Below are positions 18,164 to 26,568 of a stretch of 64,000 nt of DNA, in pieces (the first letter of the stretch is position 1; each line of letters begins with the position of its first letter). The DNA comes from Rhodoferax ferrireducens T118 (GTDB lineage Bacteria; Pseudomonadota; Gammaproteobacteria; Burkholderiales; Burkholderiaceae_C): contig NC_007908.1 in assembly GCF_000013605.1 (NCBI RefSeq), positions 682,001-746,000 on the forward strand, written 5' to 3'. Position numbers and translations under genes: made by a program. A model generated the notes under the pieces. The model was not told where the DNA came from. It ran no database searches and worked only from the letters and a program-made list of their open reading frames with translations.

Positions 18164-19374
18164 ACATCCTGTATCTCTGCCACCGGTTTCCATTTCCACC
18201 CAAGCGCGGGGGCAAAATCCGACCGTTCAATATGATCCGCCACTTGTCGGCGATTGGCCATCAGGTGACTGTTGGCTCATTGGCCCGGTCGCCTGAAGAG
18301 GCTGAGGAGAGCAAGGGGATTGCGCCTTATTGCGACAGCTTCGAGATGGGGCACGTTACCGAGTGGGTTCAGGTGGCGCGCATGCTCGTGCGACTGCCGG
18401 TGGCGACGCCGTCGTCGATGGGGTTCTTCTATTCGCCCGAGTTGGCAAAACATGTGCGCGGCTTATTGAGCTCAAAGCCGTGGGACCTTATTTTTGTTCA
18501 TTGCTCCTCGGTCGCGCAATACGTTGAGCATGTTCAAGATGTCCCCAAGATTCTGGACTTTGGCGACATGGATTCCCAAAAATGGTTTGAGTACGCCAAC
18601 TACAAGCCGTTTCCCCTGTCGCTTGGGTACCGGTTTGAGGGCGCCAAGATGCGGGCTGCCGAAAAGCGTTTGGCCCGGCGCTTTGACCTGTGTACCGCCA
18701 CCACCCGGGCTGAGTGGGAGACCCTCAATGCCTACGCCACTGGCGCAGATACCGACTGGTTTCCCAATGGTGTGGATGCAGATTTTTTCTGCCCTGCGGA
18801 TGAGCCCTATGACGCTGACACCATCAGCTTTATTGGGCGCATGGACTACTACCCCAATCAGGAGTGTATGGCGCGCTTCTGTGAAGAGACCTGGCCCTTG
18901 CTCAAGAGCGCCCGTCCGGGCATGAAACTCTTGATTGTTGGGGCCGACCCGACGCCGGCGATGCGCAAACTGGGCGATTTGCCAGGGGTCACGGTGACCG
19001 GCTCAGTGCCGGATGTTCGCCCCTTTGTGCGCAAGTCAGCCTTGATGGTGGCACCGCTCAATATTGCGCGCGGTACGCAGAACAAGATTCTGGAGGCCAT
19101 GGCGATGGGCGTGCCGGTGGTGACCAGCAGCATCGCCGCTGGCGGCGTCGATGCCGAGTCCGAGACGCATTTTCTTGTGGCTGACACGCCAGCGGCCTGC
19201 GCGCAGGCCATCATGAAGATTGTCGACAGTCCGGCCGAGCGCAATCGCCTAGCCGTGGCTGGTCGGCTGCGCATGCTCAGCCACCACGCCTGGCCCCGTT
19301 CAATGGCGCGCCTGGACGGCGTCATTGACCGCGCCATCAAGAATTTTTCAAACAGCAAGGGAGTAGTTGCATGA
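18160..19374 (+). CDS. XrtA-associated sugar transferase (TIGR03087-like glycosyltransferase)
   Basis: This 404-residue GT4-type enzyme opens with MNILYLCHRFPFPPKRGGKI, the diagnostic N-terminus of the XrtA family TIGR03087. Other family features are DFGDMDSQKWFEYA, NGVDADFFCP, SFIGRMDYYPNQE, VTGSVPDVRPFV and RGTQNKILEAMAMGVP. In many XrtA loci this gene lies between femAB and xrtA; here that site carries only a short remnant, and this gene sits 9 kb away. It overlaps the upstream amidotransferase and the downstream AlgD-like gene by four bases each. Confidence 0.92.
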   Translation: MNILYLCHRFPFPPKRGGKIRPFNMIRHLSAIGHQVTVGSLARSPEEAEESKGIAPYCDSFEMGHVTEWVQVARMLVRLPVATPSSMGFFYSPELAKHVRGLLSSKPWDLIFVHCSSVAQYVEHVQDVPKILDFGDMDSQKWFEYANYKPFPLSLGYRFEGAKMRAAEKRLARRFDLCTATTRAEWETLNAYATGADTDWFPNGVDADFFCPADEPYDADTISFIGRMDYYPNQECMARFCEETWPLLKSARPGMKLLIVGADPTPAMRKLGDLPGVTVTGSVPDVRPFVRKSALMVAPLNIARGTQNKILEAMAMGVPVVTSSIAAGGVDAESETHFLVADTPAACAQAIMKIVDSPAERNRLAVAGRLRMLSHHAWPRSMARLDGVIDRAIKNFSNSKGVVA

Positions 19375-20687
19375 AGATCAGCATTTTTGGACTGGGCTAT
19401 GTGGGGGCGGTGTCGCTGGCCTGTTTGTCACGCGACGGCCACGACGTGATTGGGGTTGACATCGACCGCACAAAACTTGACTTGATCATGGCGGGCAAGA
19501 CACCGGTGGTGGAAGAGGGCATGGTCGATCTCATGGCGCGTGTGGCGGCCAGTGGCAAGGTCACAGTGACCACCGATGCGCAAGCCGCGGTGCTTGACAG
19601 CGAAATATCTCTGGTCTGCGTTGGCACGCCATCGGCGGCCAATGGCAGTCAGGATCAGGGCGCCATTCTTCGCCTGGCTGAAGAAATTGGCCGGGCCATT
19701 GCTGAAAAGCAGGAGCCGCATGTGGTCGTTTTTCGTTCAACACTGGTACCGGGTACGGTGGAGGATGTCTTGCGCCCGATCATTGAAGCGCAGTCCGGCA
19801 AGAAAGAGGGAGCAGATTTTTTTCTTTGTTTTCAGCCCGAATTCTTGCGGGAGGGCTCCTCCATTCGTGATTACGACAAGCCTCCGTTTACCGTCGTAGG
19901 CGCCAACCACGCCTATCCGGTCGAGCGTCTACGAGAGCTGTTTGGCCAGTTGCCGTGTAAATTTCTAGAAACCACGGTGCGCTCCGCCGAGATGATGAAG
20001 TACTGCTGCAACAACTTCCACGCCCTCAAGATCACCTTTGCCAACGAAACCGCCCGCCTTTGCGATGCCCTTGGTGTGGACGCGTTCGAGGTGATGGATC
20101 TGATGTGCCAGGACACCCATCTGAATATTTCGCGCGCTTACCTGAAACCTGGTTTTGCCTTCGGTGGTTCCTGCCTGCCCAAGGATTTGCGGGCCACCAC
20201 CTATCTCGCCAAGATACATGACGTCGAGATTCCCATGCTGGCGGGCATCATGCCGTCTAACCGCGATCATCTTGACCTGGCACTGCAAAAACTGTTGGCC
20301 ACTGGCAAGCGCAAGATCGGATTTGTCGGTCTTTCATTCAAGACCGGGACCGACGACCTGCGCGAGAGCCCGCTGGTCAGCCTGGCCGAACAATTGATTG
20401 GCAAGGGCATGCAGCTTTCCATTTATGACCCCGAGGTTCGTCTGGCCCAACTGCTGGGTGCCAATCGCAGTTTTATTGAGAAACATCTCCCCCATATTGG
20501 GCAGATGTTGCGCGGCGAAATAGAGGGCGTTATTGACGAGTCCGAGGTGTTGGTGGTTGGGCTCGCTGATCAGGCGGTTTTCGACACCCTGGCAAGTCGC
20601 TGTCGGCCCGACCAGGTCGTGCTTGACCTGGTTAACCTGCCCAACCGTGCAGTCATTCGGGCCAAGGTGGAAGGCCTATGCTGGTAG
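19371..20687 (+). CDS. GDP-mannose/UDP-glucose-type dehydrogenase (AlgD-like)
   Basis: This 438-residue enzyme is closest in layout to AlgD, which oxidises GDP-mannose to GDP-mannuronate. The Rossmann motif is IFGLGYVGAVSLACL, followed by GVDIDRTKLD. Other motifs are RSTLVPGTVED, FQPEFLREGSSI and the catalytic Cys268 in FGGSCLPKDLRA, the same residue number as the nucleophile of Pseudomonas AlgD. The C-terminal domain has GLSFKTGTDDLRESPLV. This is the second uronate-forming dehydrogenase in the locus, of a different class from that at 10624, so the polymer probably holds two kinds of uronic acid. GDP-mannose as substrate is likely but not proven from sequence. Confidence 0.88.
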   Translation: MKISIFGLGYVGAVSLACLSRDGHDVIGVDIDRTKLDLIMAGKTPVVEEGMVDLMARVAASGKVTVTTDAQAAVLDSEISLVCVGTPSAANGSQDQGAILRLAEEIGRAIAEKQEPHVVVFRSTLVPGTVEDVLRPIIEAQSGKKEGADFFLCFQPEFLREGSSIRDYDKPPFTVVGANHAYPVERLRELFGQLPCKFLETTVRSAEMMKYCCNNFHALKITFANETARLCDALGVDAFEVMDLMCQDTHLNISRAYLKPGFAFGGSCLPKDLRATTYLAKIHDVEIPMLAGIMPSNRDHLDLALQKLLATGKRKIGFVGLSFKTGTDDLRESPLVSLAEQLIGKGMQLSIYDPEVRLAQLLGANRSFIEKHLPHIGQMLRGEIEGVIDESEVLVVGLADQAVFDTLASRCRPDQVVLDLVNLPNRAVIRAKVEGLCW

Positions 20688-21745
20688 ACGGGAACCAGTC
20701 GTCGGGACTTGCATTGCGGTGGCGCCGTGGCGCCTGGCTCAGCCTCGCGGTGCTTGTTCTTTGCGTGTTGTCGCTTGCGCCGTACCTGACCAGTTCGACC
20801 GAGCTTGTGCGTATGCGCAACGCGCTGGTTTTGATCGACGAAAGCAGCACCGGGTTCGATTGGACCCCTCTCAATGTACCACCCAGCTACGTGCAAGAGC
20901 GCGGGCCTGTTGACCCGTTTTTTGTTGACGTGGCGGCTCGCCTTGGGTTGGCTGCGCTGCCTGACGACTGGGCGCGCGCCTTGGCCATCAGTCGTCATCT
21001 GTTGGGCAGCAGTCCGGTGTTGCAGGGGGGTGCAATCAAGTTAGACCTGCGCGGCACTTACCGGCGCATTGTTAGAAGCGGGCAAGGCTATTGTGGCGAT
21101 TTTGTGGATGTGTTCATGGCCATCGCCCTAGCCGCGGGCATGCCCGTGCGGTCCTGGGCATTCTCTTTTGACGGGTTTGGAGGTGATGGGCATATTTGGC
21201 CCGAAATATGGAATCGGCAACTGGGGCGATGGCAATTGGTCGGTATTTTCAATAATTACTACTTTTTCGAAACTCCCGGGGTGCCTCTGTCCGCTCTGGA
21301 ATTCCGTCAGGCAATGCTTAGCGATTCACCGCGACTCAAGCTGGCGCCGCTTGATCCGGGTGCCAGGGTTGGCTGGTCTATTGAAGAAGAAGCTTGGCGC
21401 TATTACCGTCGCGGGTTACCCGAGTGGTACATGTGGTGGGGCAATAATGTGTTTACCTACGACCGGGCCTTGTTGGTTCGCACCTTCTCCGGCGTCTCGC
21501 GCTCACTCGAGCAGTTGGGGGGCATTGCGCAAGGGGTATTCCCGCCGGTGAAACTGATGGTCACCGAGGCCAACCGCCACCAGGCCAATGCGATGTGGCG
21601 TCTGCGCATGCATCTTTTCGTTGTTGTGTGGGTGGCATCTCTGGCGACGCTCGCAGCCTTATTTTGTTCGATTGCGGCGGTGCGAGTCCGGCGTCGCCAG
21701 CACTTTGTTTTGTCCAGGCCCAGCGCGGTACAAGATGGTCAATAG
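20678..21745 (+). CDS. Membrane transglutaminase-like protein of unknown role
   Basis: This 355-residue protein has an N-terminal membrane anchor (about 18-36) and a second hydrophobic helix near 306-330, so the central domain should lie in the periplasm. The centre has a transglutaminase/papain-like core: GQGYCGDFVDVFMAIA with candidate nucleophile Cys139, then GGDGHIWPEIW with candidate His172. The third position, where relatives usually have Asp after the next strand, reads WQLVGIFNNYYF, so the Asp appears to be Gly189. It may be a peptidase, amidase or acyl-transfer enzyme, or a catalytically altered relative. It overlaps the AlgD-like gene by 10 bases and the next glycosyltransferase by 11, so it is tightly built into the EPS operon. 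Confidence 0.75.
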   Translation: MLVDGNQSSGLALRWRRGAWLSLAVLVLCVLSLAPYLTSSTELVRMRNALVLIDESSTGFDWTPLNVPPSYVQERGPVDPFFVDVAARLGLAALPDDWARALAISRHLLGSSPVLQGGAIKLDLRGTYRRIVRSGQGYCGDFVDVFMAIALAAGMPVRSWAFSFDGFGGDGHIWPEIWNRQLGRWQLVGIFNNYYFFETPGVPLSALEFRQAMLSDSPRLKLAPLDPGARVGWSIEEEAWRYYRRGLPEWYMWWGNNVFTYDRALLVRTFSGVSRSLEQLGGIAQGVFPPVKLMVTEANRHQANAMWRLRMHLFVVVWVASLATLAALFCSIAAVRVRRRQHFVLSRPSAVQDGQ

Positions 21746-22865
21746 CGCAACATGCAAATTGGAAGCTTTTGCAGCGAACCGGTTGCCGCGTGTTGGCCTG
21801 GTCGGTCCTTTGCCGCCACCTTCGGGCGGCATGGCCAATCAATGCCAGCAACTTATCCTGTTGCTCCAGTCGGAAGGTGTGGACGTTGAATTCGTACGAA
21901 CGAACAGTCCGTATCAACCGTATTGGGTGGGTCGCATTCCCATGGTGCGCGCTGTCTTTCGCCTGGTTCCGTATCTGGCGCATTTGTGGCGGACTGCCGG
22001 GCGGGTGAATGTGATGCACATCCTGGCCAACTCCGGGTGGGCCTGGCATCTCTTTGCGGCGCCGGCGATGATTGTTGCGCGCCTGCGGGCGACGCCGGTT
22101 ATCGTCAATTACCGGGGTGGGAATGCGGATCCCTTTTTTGCAAAGGCCCCCAAGTATGTCCTGAGAATGCTTGCGAAGGCATCCATGCGCGTGACACCTT
22201 CGGTATTTCTGCAGAGAGTTTTTGCCAATCACCGCTTGAGTGCCGATGTCATCTCAAACATTATTGACCTGTCACGTTTTACGCCGACGCGGCCCAGAGC
22301 ATTTGGCAATTCGCCGCATATTGTTGTCACCCGAAATCTGGAGCCCATCTACGACATCCCGACCGCAGTCCGTGCCTTTGCGGTCGTTAAAAAATCGTTC
22401 TCGGGGGCTACATTGACGATTGCTGGCAGTGGTCCCGAGCTTGCCAACCTGAAGGCGTTGGTGTTGAAACTTCAGCTGGCGGATGACGTGCAATTTTCAG
22501 GTCGCATTGACAACGCCTGCATTCCAGCCTTGTATGCGTCGGCTGACTGCATGATCAATTCAAGTACGGTCGACAACATGCCCATCTCGATCCTTGAAGC
22601 CTTCGCCAGTGGTGTGCCAGTGGTTAGTACCTGTGCCGGCGGCATTCCGGATCTGGTCGAGCACGGTGTCTCCGGCTTATTGGTGCCAATCGGCGACGAT
22701 CAAGCCATGGCCCGGGAAGTGCTCCGTGTCTTTCTGAACCCCACTATGGCCGCGAGTCTGCGGCAGGCTGGTTTGGTCGAGGCAGAGAAGTATGCTTGGC
22801 CGCAGGTACGCGCCAAGTGGCTGGATGCCTATATCCGGTCTGCTACGCCAGGGAGGGCGCCATGA
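21735..22865 (+). CDS. Glycosyltransferase, GT4 type
   Basis: This 376-residue enzyme has an N-terminal acceptor half (VGLVGPLPPPSGGMANQC) and a C-terminal donor half with VVTRNLEPIYDIPTAV, IAGSGPEL, VQFSGRID and INSSTVDNMPISILEAFASG, the standard GT4 E-x7-E region. The ATG at 21735 lies inside the end of the previous gene (ATGGTCAATAG arrangement); the frame is open further upstream but that part is antisense-like noise inside the transglutaminase gene. It overlaps the following adenylating enzyme by four bases. Donor and acceptor are unknown. Confidence 0.87.
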   Translation: MVNSATCKLEAFAANRLPRVGLVGPLPPPSGGMANQCQQLILLLQSEGVDVEFVRTNSPYQPYWVGRIPMVRAVFRLVPYLAHLWRTAGRVNVMHILANSGWAWHLFAAPAMIVARLRATPVIVNYRGGNADPFFAKAPKYVLRMLAKASMRVTPSVFLQRVFANHRLSADVISNIIDLSRFTPTRPRAFGNSPHIVVTRNLEPIYDIPTAVRAFAVVKKSFSGATLTIAGSGPELANLKALVLKLQLADDVQFSGRIDNACIPALYASADCMINSSTVDNMPISILEAFASGVPVVSTCAGGIPDLVEHGVSGLLVPIGDDQAMAREVLRVFLNPTMAASLRQAGLVEAEKYAWPQVRAKWLDAYIRSATPGRAP

Positions 22866-24241
22866 GTCTCTATACCGCACTGTGTTCGAACTTTTTTTTC
22901 CCGCTCCACGAACGCCTCAAAGGCCATGACTCCGTGGCACTGCGAAAACACCTGGAAGAAAGTCAGTGGTGGCCCGCTGAACAACTCGAGACTTACCGTG
23001 CCAAGAGATTGCAGCAGTTCCTGGTCGATATCGGACAGCGTGTGCCCTACTACCAACAGTTGTTCAAACAACTCAATTTCGTCCCGAACACGGTCCGCTC
23101 GACCGCCGCATTGCAACTGTTGCCATTGCTCGCCAAATCAGACATCCGGAAAAACGTCGACAAGCTGAAGGCCGAAGGCCATGGCCCATTGACACGTTAC
23201 AACACCGGTGGCTCTTCCGGAGAACCCCTCATCTTTTACATGGGCAAGGGACGCAAAAGCCACGACGTTGCTGCCAAATGGCGCGCCACCCGCTGGTGGG
23301 GCGTTGATATTGGCGACCCTGAACTGGTCGTGTGGGGTAGCCCGATGGAGATTGGTGCACAAGACCGCGTCAGGCGCCTGCGTGATGCGCTGCTGCGAAG
23401 TCGCTTGTTGCCGGCTTTCGAAATGTCGCCTCAAAATTTGGACCGGTTTGTGGAGACGATCCGCGTTACTCGTCCTACTATGCTGTTTGGCTATCCATCG
23501 AGTCTTTCTCTCATTGCACAGCACGCGCGGCACAAAAGCGTTGCCATGAATAGTCTGGGGATCAAGGTTGCATTCGTCACCTCCGAGAAGCTCTATGAAG
23601 AGCAACGAGCCATCATCAGTGAGGTATTTGCTTGCCCGGTGGCTAACGGCTATGGCGCGCGCGACGCAGGGTTCATCGCACACCAGTGCCCTGAGGGTAG
23701 TTTGCATATCAGCGCCGAAGACATCATTGTGGAAACAGTGCGCCCAGACGGCTCTCCTGCGGCCGCAGGCGAGGCTGGCGAAATTGTCGTCACACACATG
23801 GCAACGGTGGACTTTCCTTTCGTGCGCTATCGCACCGGTGATATTGGGGTCTTGGACGATAAGCCATGCGCGTGTGGCCGTGGCTTGCCCGTGCTGAAAG
23901 AAGTGCAGGGGCGCACGACCGACTTCGTCGTCGCGCGAGACGGTACGATCATGCACGGTCTGGCATTGATCTACACAGTGCGGGATCTGCCGGGCGTTGA
24001 ACGTTTCAAAATTGAGCAGTTGTCGCTGGATCAAACAATCGTCAAGGTCGTGGCTGGGCCAGCCTTTGGCGCAGCAGCAGAAGCGCGCATCATCCGCGAC
24101 TTCAAAGCCCGGCTGGGTGAAGCCGTTGATATCCGCGTCGAAAGGGTGCGTGATATTGCCAATGAATCCTCAGGCAAGTTTCGCTATGTTGTGAGTCAGG
24201 TCAGGGTTTTTGGGAATGGCAAGGAGGTCAAAAGTGCGTGA
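22862..24241 (+). CDS. Phenylacetate-CoA ligase-like (PaaK/CapK) adenylating enzyme
   Basis: This 459-residue protein belongs to the PaaK/CapK branch of adenylate-forming enzymes that is frequent in capsule and EPS loci. The phosphate-binding motif is YNTGGSSGEPL (about 113-123). The nucleotide motif appears as NGYGARDAGFIAHQC, and FVRYRTGDIG contains the adenine-contact Asp. A CACGRGLP segment with two Cys lies just before the C-terminal subdomain, as in PaaK relatives. It should activate a carboxylic acid as an adenylate or CoA ester; in EPS loci the acid is generally unknown. It starts with the ATGA overlap and its end overlaps the next gene by 8 bases. Confidence 0.85.
   Translation: MSLYTALCSNFFFPLHERLKGHDSVALRKHLEESQWWPAEQLETYRAKRLQQFLVDIGQRVPYYQQLFKQLNFVPNTVRSTAALQLLPLLAKSDIRKNVDKLKAEGHGPLTRYNTGGSSGEPLIFYMGKGRKSHDVAAKWRATRWWGVDIGDPELVVWGSPMEIGAQDRVRRLRDALLRSRLLPAFEMSPQNLDRFVETIRVTRPTMLFGYPSSLSLIAQHARHKSVAMNSLGIKVAFVTSEKLYEEQRAIISEVFACPVANGYGARDAGFIAHQCPEGSLHISAEDIIVETVRPDGSPAAAGEAGEIVVTHMATVDFPFVRYRTGDIGVLDDKPCACGRGLPVLKEVQGRTTDFVVARDGTIMHGLALIYTVRDLPGVERFKIEQLSLDQTIVKVVAGPAFGAAAEARIIRDFKARLGEAVDIRVERVRDIANESSGKFRYVVSQVRVFGNGKEVKSA
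24221..24227 (+). promoter_or_regulatory. Shine-Dalgarno that fixes the GTG start of the O-ligase-like gene
   Basis: AAGGAGG lies 6 bases before the GTG at 24234, inside the end of the PaaK-like gene. It supports GTG 24234, which also gives the family-typical N-terminus (RDLLMLGIVLGALPFALR). Confidence 0.8.
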
Positions 24242-25544
24242 TTTACTGATGCTCGGTATCGTTCTTGGTGCTTTGCCATTTGCGCTGCGGCACACCTGGA
24301 TCGGCATTTTGTTGTGGACCTGGATCAGCATCATGAATCCCCACAAGCTGACGTGGGGACTTGCCTACGACGCGCCTTGGGCGGCGATTGCGGCTGGTGT
24401 CACGATTCTTTCGTTGCTCATCACACGCGACAAACTGAGTATGCCTTGGGAGCCGCCAGTTAAGGTCTTGTTTGCGTTTGTCATCTGGATGTGCGTGACA
24501 ACAGCATTCGCCTTCTACCCCTTGATCTCATGGGAGCAGCTCAACAAGGTCTTGAAGATACAGTTGATGACGGCCATTGCATTTGCGGCTTTGCGCGAGC
24601 GAAAGCACATCGAACTTTTTCTTTGGGTGAACGTTCTTTCAATTGGTTTCTATGGTCTCAAAGGTGGTCTTTTCACCCTCAGGGGTGGTGGCGTGGAACG
24701 GGTATGGGGGCCGCCGGGTGGTTTTATTGAAGGGAACAACGAACTCGCCGTGGCGCTTGTGATGGCGATCCCACTGATGAATTATTTGAGGATAGTTGCA
24801 ACGCGTCCATGGATTCGCCACGGGTTGCTGACGCTGATGCTCCTGTCCGCCGTTTCGGTCTTGGGATCACAGTCAAGGGGCGCGCTGCTGGCTGTTTCCG
24901 CGATGGGCCTGGTTTTATGGGTGCGATCCGAACGAAAGGTGGTGACTGGCTTCTGGTTTGGCGTCATTGCTCTGGGCTTGCTTGCCTTGATGCCCGGCTC
25001 GTGGGAACAACGCATGAACACGATTGGAAGCTATGAGCAGGACCACTCCGCGATGGGGCGAATTGAGGCCTGGAAGATGACAATCAACTTGGCCAATCGT
25101 CATGTTTTCGGTGGAGGTTTCGAAATTTACAGGCCTGACATCTACGCCATATTCGCGCCCGATTCTCAGCAGCAGCAAGGGGCCCACAGTATTTACTTTT
25201 CGGTGCTTGGCGAGCATGGCTATGTTGGCTTGCTTCTGTTTTTCGTGATATGGGTGCTGGCATTTCGAACGGCCTGGAAAATCAGGCAGGACGCGAAACA
25301 GCGGGCAGAGACACTATGGCTGCATCACCTGGCCGGTATGTGCCAAGTGTCACTCGTTGGCTATTTGGTTGGGGGCGCATTTTTGGCGCTGGCCTACTTT
25401 GACCTTCCCTACAACATTCTCGTCGTGCTGGTAGTTTCTTTGCGCTGGCTACAGGAAAAAAGATGGGAGAGCGAACCACAAGGTGCTTTTGGTGCCGCAA
25501 CGACGTCGAGTCCCATTCCGATGATCATCCCGAAAAGGGCATGA
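24234..25544 (+). CDS. Putative O-glycosylation ligase / Wzy-like protein, exosortase A-associated
   Basis: This 436-residue polytopic membrane protein of the O-antigen ligase/polymerase superfamily matches the exosortase A-associated ligase family (TIGR03097-like). It starts RDLLMLGIVLGALPF and soon shows WTWISIMNPHKLTWG, both diagnostic. About ten hydrophobic helices are visible. The large periplasmic loop follows the GSQSRGALLA helix end and contains AHSIYFSVLGEHGYVGLLLF, a Wzy_C-like signature. It is expected to polymerise EPS repeat units or transfer glycan to PEP-CTERM proteins; which of these cannot be told here. A second ligase-like gene lies at 55931. It overlaps the next gene by four bases. 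Confidence 0.9.
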   Translation: MRDLLMLGIVLGALPFALRHTWIGILLWTWISIMNPHKLTWGLAYDAPWAAIAAGVTILSLLITRDKLSMPWEPPVKVLFAFVIWMCVTTAFAFYPLISWEQLNKVLKIQLMTAIAFAALRERKHIELFLWVNVLSIGFYGLKGGLFTLRGGGVERVWGPPGGFIEGNNELAVALVMAIPLMNYLRIVATRPWIRHGLLTLMLLSAVSVLGSQSRGALLAVSAMGLVLWVRSERKVVTGFWFGVIALGLLALMPGSWEQRMNTIGSYEQDHSAMGRIEAWKMTINLANRHVFGGGFEIYRPDIYAIFAPDSQQQQGAHSIYFSVLGEHGYVGLLLFFVIWVLAFRTAWKIRQDAKQRAETLWLHHLAGMCQVSLVGYLVGGAFLALAYFDLPYNILVVLVVSLRWLQEKRWESEPQGAFGAATTSSPIPMIIPKRA

Positions 25545-26509
25545 CAATGGCTTTGAAAGGTGCGTTTGGCATGTTATCTCCCGGCGGACCGCGAGGCCGC
25601 CTGTCCATTTTTATTTTTCATCGGGTGCTGTCGCAAAAAGACCCGCTGTTTCCCGATGAGCCTGATGCCCGTCGCTTCGACGAAATTCTGGGTTGGCTGA
25701 GCAAATGGTTCCAAGTCCTTCCGCTTGACAAGGCGGTCATGCAGCTTCGCGCCGGTACGCTGCCCGCGCGTTCTGCCGCCATCACCTTTGATGATGGTTA
25801 TGCAGATAACGCCACCAACGCAATGCCGATACTGAAGCGACATGGTCTGTCGGCCACCTTCTTTGTGGCCACCTCCTTCATGGATGGCGGACGGATGTGG
25901 AATGACACGCTCATAGAGGCGATACGAAAATGTCAAAACGACTCGCTTGATTTGAGCGACGCCGGCTTCGGGCACTTCAAGCTGACGTCTGTCGCAGACA
26001 GACGCCTTGCCATTGAGTCCTTGCTGGGGCGCATCAAGTACCTCGCGCACGACCAGCGCAGTCAGGCGGTAGCGCAGGTGCAGCGAGCCGTGCCGATTGC
26101 TTTGCCTGACGACTTGATGATGACATCCGGACAAGTCATTCAGTTGCGCGACGCAGGTATGCAAGTGGGTGCGCACACTTGCTCCCATCCCATTCTGGCG
26201 AACTTGACAGACAGTGAGGCCATGGCAGAGATAACGGACAGCAAGATGGCGCTTGAATCATTGTTAAATGAGCCGGTTTCCTTGTTCGCTTACCCCAACG
26301 GCAAACCGGGCACGGACTACTGTGGAAAACACGCTGCAATGGTTCGCCAAGCCGGGTTTGCCGCAGCGGTATCGACTGCGTCGGGCGTGTCATCAGCGGT
26401 GACTGATCCCTTTCAGTTGCCACGCTTCACGCCGTGGGACCGTACGCAGCTGCGGTATGGCATCCGGTTGATGCTCAACCTGCGTGCAGCCGCGCCGCAG
26501 GTGGCGTAG
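25541..26509 (+). CDS. Polysaccharide deacetylase family protein (second)
   Basis: This 322-residue NodB-fold protein is distinct from the XrtA deacetylase at 6937. It contains IFIFHRVLSQKDPLFPDEPD near the N-terminus, the metal and base motif AAITFDDGYADNATNA, then HGLSATFFVATSFMDGG and GAHTCSHPILANL. The C-terminal PYPNGKP-type motif reads FAYPNGKPG. The N-terminus lacks a clear signal peptide, so a cytoplasmic or membrane-associated action is possible. The ATG at 25541 overlaps the upstream stop (ATGA); an in-frame ATG two codons later is an alternative. Relatives occur in many EPS loci; substrate unknown. Confidence 0.88.
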   Translation: MTMALKGAFGMLSPGGPRGRLSIFIFHRVLSQKDPLFPDEPDARRFDEILGWLSKWFQVLPLDKAVMQLRAGTLPARSAAITFDDGYADNATNAMPILKRHGLSATFFVATSFMDGGRMWNDTLIEAIRKCQNDSLDLSDAGFGHFKLTSVADRRLAIESLLGRIKYLAHDQRSQAVAQVQRAVPIALPDDLMMTSGQVIQLRDAGMQVGAHTCSHPILANLTDSEAMAEITDSKMALESLLNEPVSLFAYPNGKPGTDYCGKHAAMVRQAGFAAAVSTASGVSSAVTDPFQLPRFTPWDRTQLRYGIRLMLNLRAAAPQVA

Positions 26510-26552
26510 CCGATCGGCCAACTTTACTGGCGCAGACAATGGTTCATAGTGC

Positions 26553-26560
26553 AAAGGAGG
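26553..26560 (+). promoter_or_regulatory. Strong Shine-Dalgarno for the lyase gene
   Basis: AAAGGAGG lies 8 bases before the GTG at 26569 and supports that start over the in-frame ATG at 26539. The preceding gap after the deacetylase gene is only 59 bases, so read-through is likely. Confidence 0.75.
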
Positions 26561-26568
26561 AATCCAAA

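Noticed and set aside
23138..24034. 298-residue minus-strand open frame opposite the PaaK-like gene
   Set aside because: His/Arg/Cys-rich composition without conserved motifs, fully inside a real gene on the other strand.
26525..26550. Possible sigma-54 promoter before the lyase gene
   Set aside because: A TGGCGC occurs, but the -12 position reads GG in place of the required GC.
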